Assembly (NCBI GenBank): GCA_021730635.1
Contig: JAJNNC010000010.1
Location: 62,001-126,000 of the forward strand
DNA: 64,000 nucleotides
Source: Catalimonadaceae bacterium JC749
Lineage (GTDB): Bacteria > Bacteroidota > Bacteroidia > Cytophagales > Cyclobacteriaceae
Reading direction: 5' to 3'
Shown here piece after piece: positions 61,066 to 64,000 of the stretch. The position numbers and the translations under genes are program-made. Position 1 is the stretch's first letter, and every line of letters starts with the position of its first letter. Below the pieces are notes generated by a model, which saw nothing but the letters and a program-made list of their open reading frames with translations, did not search any database and was not told the DNA's origin.

Positions 61066-61701
61066 TTACGAAGGAGCTTTATGATCTGGAAACAAGGGTA
61101 ATAAATCATTGGCTCCCTTTGGCGTGAGATAGGGCACAAATATTTGAAAGAATAGCCACAAATGATGCTTTCGTTTGGTCTCATCATTTTGATCAGCATT
61201 ATAAATAGAGGATTCCTGTATCCAGTATATACCAAGCATATTGAGCATTAGCATGATAGGATAGCTGTAGCTCATCATTTTTTTTCCTTTAAGATACCCA
61301 TTGGCATCCAGCAGCGCAATAATTCCTTCCAACTGGGCGTGACGTGTTTTCAGCACTTGTACAAAATGCCGGTTAAGCTCCGGGTCTGCAGTGATCAAAG
61401 GCGCATAATTCATCATTAAGAAACGATATCTGTGATGTACCTGCATGACCCGGTCAACATTCCGGTAAAAGGATTGGAAAGAAAAATCGCCTGGTGCTAC
61501 TGATTCAAGGGGCTGATCTACTTCCTGAATCATACGTTTAGCCAGCGCATTGATAATATCAGCTTTGGTAGGAAAGTAATAAGTGATATTGCTTTGTCTG
61601 ATTTTCAAAGCACGGGCCATGTCGTAGGTAGATACATTTTCAATTCCCTGCCGGTTCATCATATCCAATGCTTTCTCCAGAATACGGTCTTTGGTCTTCA
61701 T
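61066..61701 (-). CDS. TetR family transcriptional regulator
   Basis: This 211-residue protein has the N-terminal TetR HTH (about 5-55: RILEKALDMMNRQGIENVST, RALKIRQSNITYYFPTKADI) and a ligand-binding helical C-domain. The ATG follows a TACATTTG -7 element (61714-61707) by only 5 nt, so the mRNA is probably leaderless. The -33 TTTG of that promoter lies inside a palindrome, which suggests autorepression. The divergent gene is a cupin membrane protein. Confidence 0.88.
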   Translation of the reverse strand: MKTKDRILEKALDMMNRQGIENVSTYDMARALKIRQSNITYYFPTKADIINALAKRMIQEVDQPLESVAPGDFSFQSFYRNVDRVMQVHHRYRFLMMNYAPLITADPELNRHFVQVLKTRHAQLEGIIALLDANGYLKGKKMMSYSYPIMLMLNMLGIYWIQESSIYNADQNDETKRKHHLWLFFQIFVPYLTPKGANDLLPLFPDHKAPS

Positions 61702-61706
61702 AAAAA

Positions 61707-61777
61707 CAAATGTAAAGAAAAATTTGGTTGTTAACCAAATCTGTATTACGTTTGTAGAAATTGGTTAATAACCAAAT
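61707..61777. promoter_or_regulatory. Divergent promoters with two TetR-type operators
   Basis: Operator 1, ATTTGGTTGTTAACCAAAT (61722-61740), is a perfect 8-bp-arm palindrome. Operator 2 has core TTGGTTAATAACCAA (61761-61775). On the plus strand TTTG (61723-61726), 20 nt, TACGTTTG (61747-61754) form a promoter whose start falls at operator 2. On the minus strand TTTG (61739-61736), 21 nt, TACATTTG (61714-61707) form the tetR promoter. The arms of operator 1 supply the -33 boxes of both. Confidence 0.75.
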
Positions 61778-61785
61778 ATTAAGCC

Positions 61786-61869
61786 ATGAAACGACCTTTT
61801 TCCAGCGCTAAATCCCCTCCCAGGGTAATGTTCATCCCCATCAGAGCATTTACATCTGATCATCCATAA
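61786..61869 (+). CDS. Small leader ORF, 27 codons
   Basis: ATG at 61786 opens a 27-residue frame (MKRPFSSAKSPPRVMFIPIR start, ending TSDHP) in the leader of the cupin gene, about 25 nt after the predicted start site. No homolog is recognised. It might be a small protein, a leader peptide or chance. Confidence 0.25.
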   Translation: MKRPFSSAKSPPRVMFIPIRAFTSDHP

Positions 61870-61924
61870 CTCCTTTTACCTCCATCATAATTAGTAAAAC
61901 AGAAAAATTATATACCAAGATAAA

Positions 61925-62491
61925 ATGAGCCATTTAACCACTCACTCCACGCTTAATAGGGTCTATGAGAACCCAGTTTTTGGCGATAAAGCTGTCTTTT
62001 TGAAGACTTTTGAAGAAACCAACGGAGATAGTACACTCTTGGAAATTACACTGGCACCAGGCGGTGGTAATGCTATGCATTTTCATCTGGATTTCAGTGA
62101 AACGTTTCGTCCGATCACAGGGGCATTGCTTGTGCGGATAGGGCATGAACGTAAATTACTCCAACCGGGTGAGGTTTGTACAGTGCCTGTAAAAACACCC
62201 CACTGCTTCCAAAATCCGTCTAAAGAAACCATTGTATTTCAGGTTGAGCTACAGCCCGGTCATCCTGGTTTTGAAAACAGCTTGAAGATTGCATACGGCC
62301 TGGCCAAAGATGGCCTTACGAACCAAAAGAGTTTACCCAAAAAGTTTTCTCACTTAGCTCTCCTGGCTACTATGAGCGGGACTTTCCCTGTAGGTATTTT
62401 TTCTTTGTTGATGCCGCTCTTACAATGGAAAGCGAAGCGAGCCCGTAAACAAGGTGTAGAACAAAAGCTAATTGATACCTATTGTCGGTAA
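61925..62491 (+). CDS. Cupin protein with C-terminal membrane helix
   Basis: This 188-residue protein has a cupin domain with metal-binding motif MHFHLDFSETFRPITG (His, His, Glu) and PHCFQNPSKE as the second motif. A hydrophobic segment lies near residues 152-170 (MSGTFPVGIFSLLMPLL), followed by a basic stretch. It is divergent from the TetR gene and has TetR-type operators in its promoter, so it is the likely target. Ligand unknown. Confidence 0.8.
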   Translation: MSHLTTHSTLNRVYENPVFGDKAVFLKTFEETNGDSTLLEITLAPGGGNAMHFHLDFSETFRPITGALLVRIGHERKLLQPGEVCTVPVKTPHCFQNPSKETIVFQVELQPGHPGFENSLKIAYGLAKDGLTNQKSLPKKFSHLALLATMSGTFPVGIFSLLMPLLQWKAKRARKQGVEQKLIDTYCR

Positions 62492-62769
62492 TATGATGGA
62501 TAAGGCCGGCAACCAATAAAAAGTAATCATCAACTATTCTGGCTGCTGATAACCGCCTAGTCGATCTCCATAGCTTATCAGTATTACCCTTATCAAATAA
62601 ACTGATATCCGGCGTTCGGCCCATTTGGATCTACTGAGATAGTGGGTTATTCCGTATTCTTTGGTTGGTCTGCGCTTTCCCTGATTAAAAGAAAGTGGGC
62701 TTGAAGGACAATAGTAGTGCTTTGCGGTCTGCAACACATCATTGGCTTTTGCTATTATATTTCATTTTT

Positions 62770-62856
62770 ATGCGACGACACGATCCTTTCTGGGACTGGG
62801 CAGCGTGCATAATGTTTACCACGCTCATTGCCCTGGCCGGATATGGTGCAGTGTAG
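62770..62856 (+). CDS. Possible small membrane protein, 28 codons
   Basis: ATG at 62770 opens MRRHDPFWDWAACIMFTTLI and ends ALAGYGAV. The basic start, a Trp-rich segment and a hydrophobic helix are typical of small membrane proteins. There is no clear promoter, so this is weak. Confidence 0.25.
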   Translation: MRRHDPFWDWAACIMFTTLIALAGYGAV

Positions 62857-63000
62857 TCTGGCAACGGTGTGCATACAAAAACAAGGTGAAGGGCAATGAT
62901 ATCTTATAAGTATGAACTTGTGAGATAATAGCCAGGGCTGCTTTGGGCAAAGGAGCCAGCGCTGAGAAATGGCTTGTTTAGCAATAGGTCTGATAGAAAT

Positions 63001-63036
63001 AAAAACAAAAAAGCCAGGAACTCAAAGGTTCCTGGC
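63001..63036 (-). terminator. Intrinsic terminator of the DUF4251 gene
   Basis: GCCAGGAAC (63013-63021) and GTTCCTGGC (63028-63036) form a perfect 9-bp stem with a 6-nt loop. On the minus strand the stem is followed by TTTTTTGTTTTT (63012-63001). It lies 28 bp after the stop of the gene at 63065. Confidence 0.85.
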
Positions 63037-63064
63037 CAAACTCAATAAATCTATTTCTATCGGG

Positions 63065-63628
63065 TCAAAAATCAGTCATACCCTGATAGACTGTTGAATT
63101 GTTCAAATCCACTACATTGCCGGCAAAGGATACCTGGGAGCCAAAGTTGCCCCGGATATTAGCCCGGGCAGTTCCTCCGTTGAAGATGCTCAGAATTAAG
63201 GTAGCATTACCCAAAGAAGCAGAAGAAACCTGTGCATTGATAATAATGGCACCTTCTTTTTTATGGTTCACTTTGTAACTCATCACATTTCCCTGTATGG
63301 TAACACCTCCCAGTCCGTTTCTTCCCATTCTGCCGGGGAAAGCAATCTGAATGGTCGCCTTATCTCCGGTGATGGCTACAAAGTTGGTATTGGAAGAGAC
63401 CGGATAAGAATTTTGGCGGTCATCATAGATAGTATGTGCTTCCAACACGAAATTCTTGTCCTCGACCAGGGCTAATAATCGCTCGTGATTTTTCTGCTGC
63501 TGCGCTGCTTCCTGCTGCTTACGCTCTGCCTTTTCGGCCTGTCTTTGTTCCCGCTTCGACTGCGCCTGCACCGTGGCGGAAAAAGACAAACCCATCAATA
63601 TTAATATAAACAAAATATGTCTTTTCAT
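63065..63628 (-). CDS. DUF4251 domain protein
   Basis: This 187-residue exported protein has a signal peptide ending TVQAQ (about residue 22), then a charged coiled stretch (KREQRQAEKAERKQQEAAQQ) and a beta-rich DUF4251 domain with FVLEAHTIYDDR, NFVAITGDKATIQIAF and GNVMSYKVNHKKEG. The family is common in the periplasm of Bacteroidota and has no assigned function. It ends at a strong terminator. Confidence 0.88.
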   Translation of the reverse strand: MKRHILFILILMGLSFSATVQAQSKREQRQAEKAERKQQEAAQQQKNHERLLALVEDKNFVLEAHTIYDDRQNSYPVSSNTNFVAITGDKATIQIAFPGRMGRNGLGGVTIQGNVMSYKVNHKKEGAIIINAQVSSASLGNATLILSIFNGGTARANIRGNFGSQVSFAGNVVDLNNSTVYQGMTDF

Positions 63629-63828
63629 AATTAATGTTATTTTACGCTATTTCATAAAAAACGAAAGGAATACCCCCGAATTGTGGTCATTCCTTGCTGG
63701 AATAACAAAATTTTCTGCATAATTATTCAGTAAAACGGCTATATCTTCAAGAAAGGCTAAACGCCAGCAGGCGATGGGTAGTTTGCGGAAATACTGTCTG
63801 TCTGACAGCAGCAGATAGGCATTATCAT

Positions 63829-63856
63829 AAAAAAAGGACAGCCACACAGGCCGTCC
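63829..63856 (-). terminator. Intrinsic terminator of the Hsp20 gene
   Basis: On the minus strand GGACGGCC pairs with GGCTGTCC (63856-63849 and 63843-63836; one G-T pair) around a TGTGT loop, followed by TTTTTTT (63835-63829). It lies 25 bp after the stop at 63882. Confidence 0.75.
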
Positions 63857-63881
63857 TCCCATAGCATCAGCAATCAATCAA

Positions 63882-64000
63882 TTAGTTAATAGCAATAGTT
63901 CTGGCAGGTTTTGGTTTTGCTTCTTCTTTTTTAGGAATCAGCAGCAATAACATGCCATTTTCATATTGGGCTTTTATTTTGTCTTCATCCACTACATTTT
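63882..64000 (-). CDS. Hsp20/alpha-crystallin family small heat-shock protein, partial
   Basis: Only the C-terminal 38 residues lie in the window; the gene runs off the right edge. The visible end reads NVVDEDKIKAQYENGMLLLL, then IPKKEEAKPKPARTIAIN. The YENGxLxLxxPK segment and the I-A-I tail fit the end of the alpha-crystallin domain and C-terminal extension. It acts as an ATP-independent chaperone in the cytoplasm. Confidence 0.85.
   Translation of the reverse strand, partial: NVVDEDKIKAQYENGMLLLLIPKKEEAKPKPARTIAIN

Larger units (their letters stand above)
62492..63064. other. Intergenic region with one small ORF and a terminator
   Basis: This 573-bp region has no gene of normal size. Two items stand out: a 28-codon frame at 62770-62856 and the terminator of the DUF4251 gene at 63001-63036. 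The rest shows no recognised signal. Confidence 0.4.

Noticed and set aside
63647-63877. 76-codon minus-strand frame downstream of Hsp20
   Set aside because: It runs straight through the Hsp20 terminator hairpin, so it is unlikely to be coding.

Overview
The window looks like a chromosomal segment of a Bacteroidota (probably Cytophagales-type) bacterium. Evidence: a T9SS C-terminal sorting domain (17428-19869), SprB-type repeats, a TonB-dependent outer-membrane receptor with a carboxypeptidase-like N-domain, DUF4251, DUF5777, DUF6787 and Lacal_2735-type proteins, many Cys-anchored lipoproteins, ECF sigma/anti-sigma pairs, and several TTTG-N19..21-TAnnTTTG promoters. I saw no rRNA, tRNA, CRISPR array, insertion sequence or phage.

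Layout. 277-5648: a plus-strand run of envelope genes (repeat lipoprotein, SprB/heme protein, YceI, DUF5777, DUF6787, TPR lipoprotein). 5748-11164: three tandem TPR-TM-HTH regulators inside a direct repeat of period 1834 bp. 11260-13692: TonB-dependent receptor. 14015-16470: FAH-family hydrolase plus NADP aldehyde dehydrogenase. 16733-19869: a dockerin protein followed by a cohesin/PKD/T9SS protein. 19881-24638: TlpA-type thioredoxin, gatB, exonuclease-BRCT, metallophosphoesterase. 25021-32712: sugar transferase, sigma/anti-sigma pair, cytochrome c, SCO, HemJ, histidine kinase, ABC transporter. 32866-37924: lipoprotein, TPR-CHAT protease, TPR anti-sigma, ECF sigma. 38142-45434: small envelope genes, HAD phosphatase, FAD-Rieske oxidoreductase, DinB, solute-binding protein, modABC. 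45553-51807: orphan DUF4212, M6 protease group, DinB, GH97. 52480-64000: kinase, Crp, YafY, acetyltransferase, SDR, MBL, TetR/cupin, DUF4251 and a cut Hsp20 gene.

The most notable structure is regulatory. Two tandem 17-bp sites, 33 bp apart, lie at the same distance (33-34 nt) from an ACCTTTG -7 element upstream of both the first envelope gene (277) and the TonB receptor (13692). The triplicated membrane regulators, with identical cytoplasmic HTH halves, lie between these loci and are candidates to read the sites. A second candidate system is 32866-37924: a predicted periplasmic TPR-CHAT protease beside a membrane anti-sigma with a periplasmic TPR domain and its ECF sigma. This resembles the protease/inhibitor/sigma logic of craspase, but without Cas genes. 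All identities and spacings were read by eye; family names come from motif recognition, not searches.
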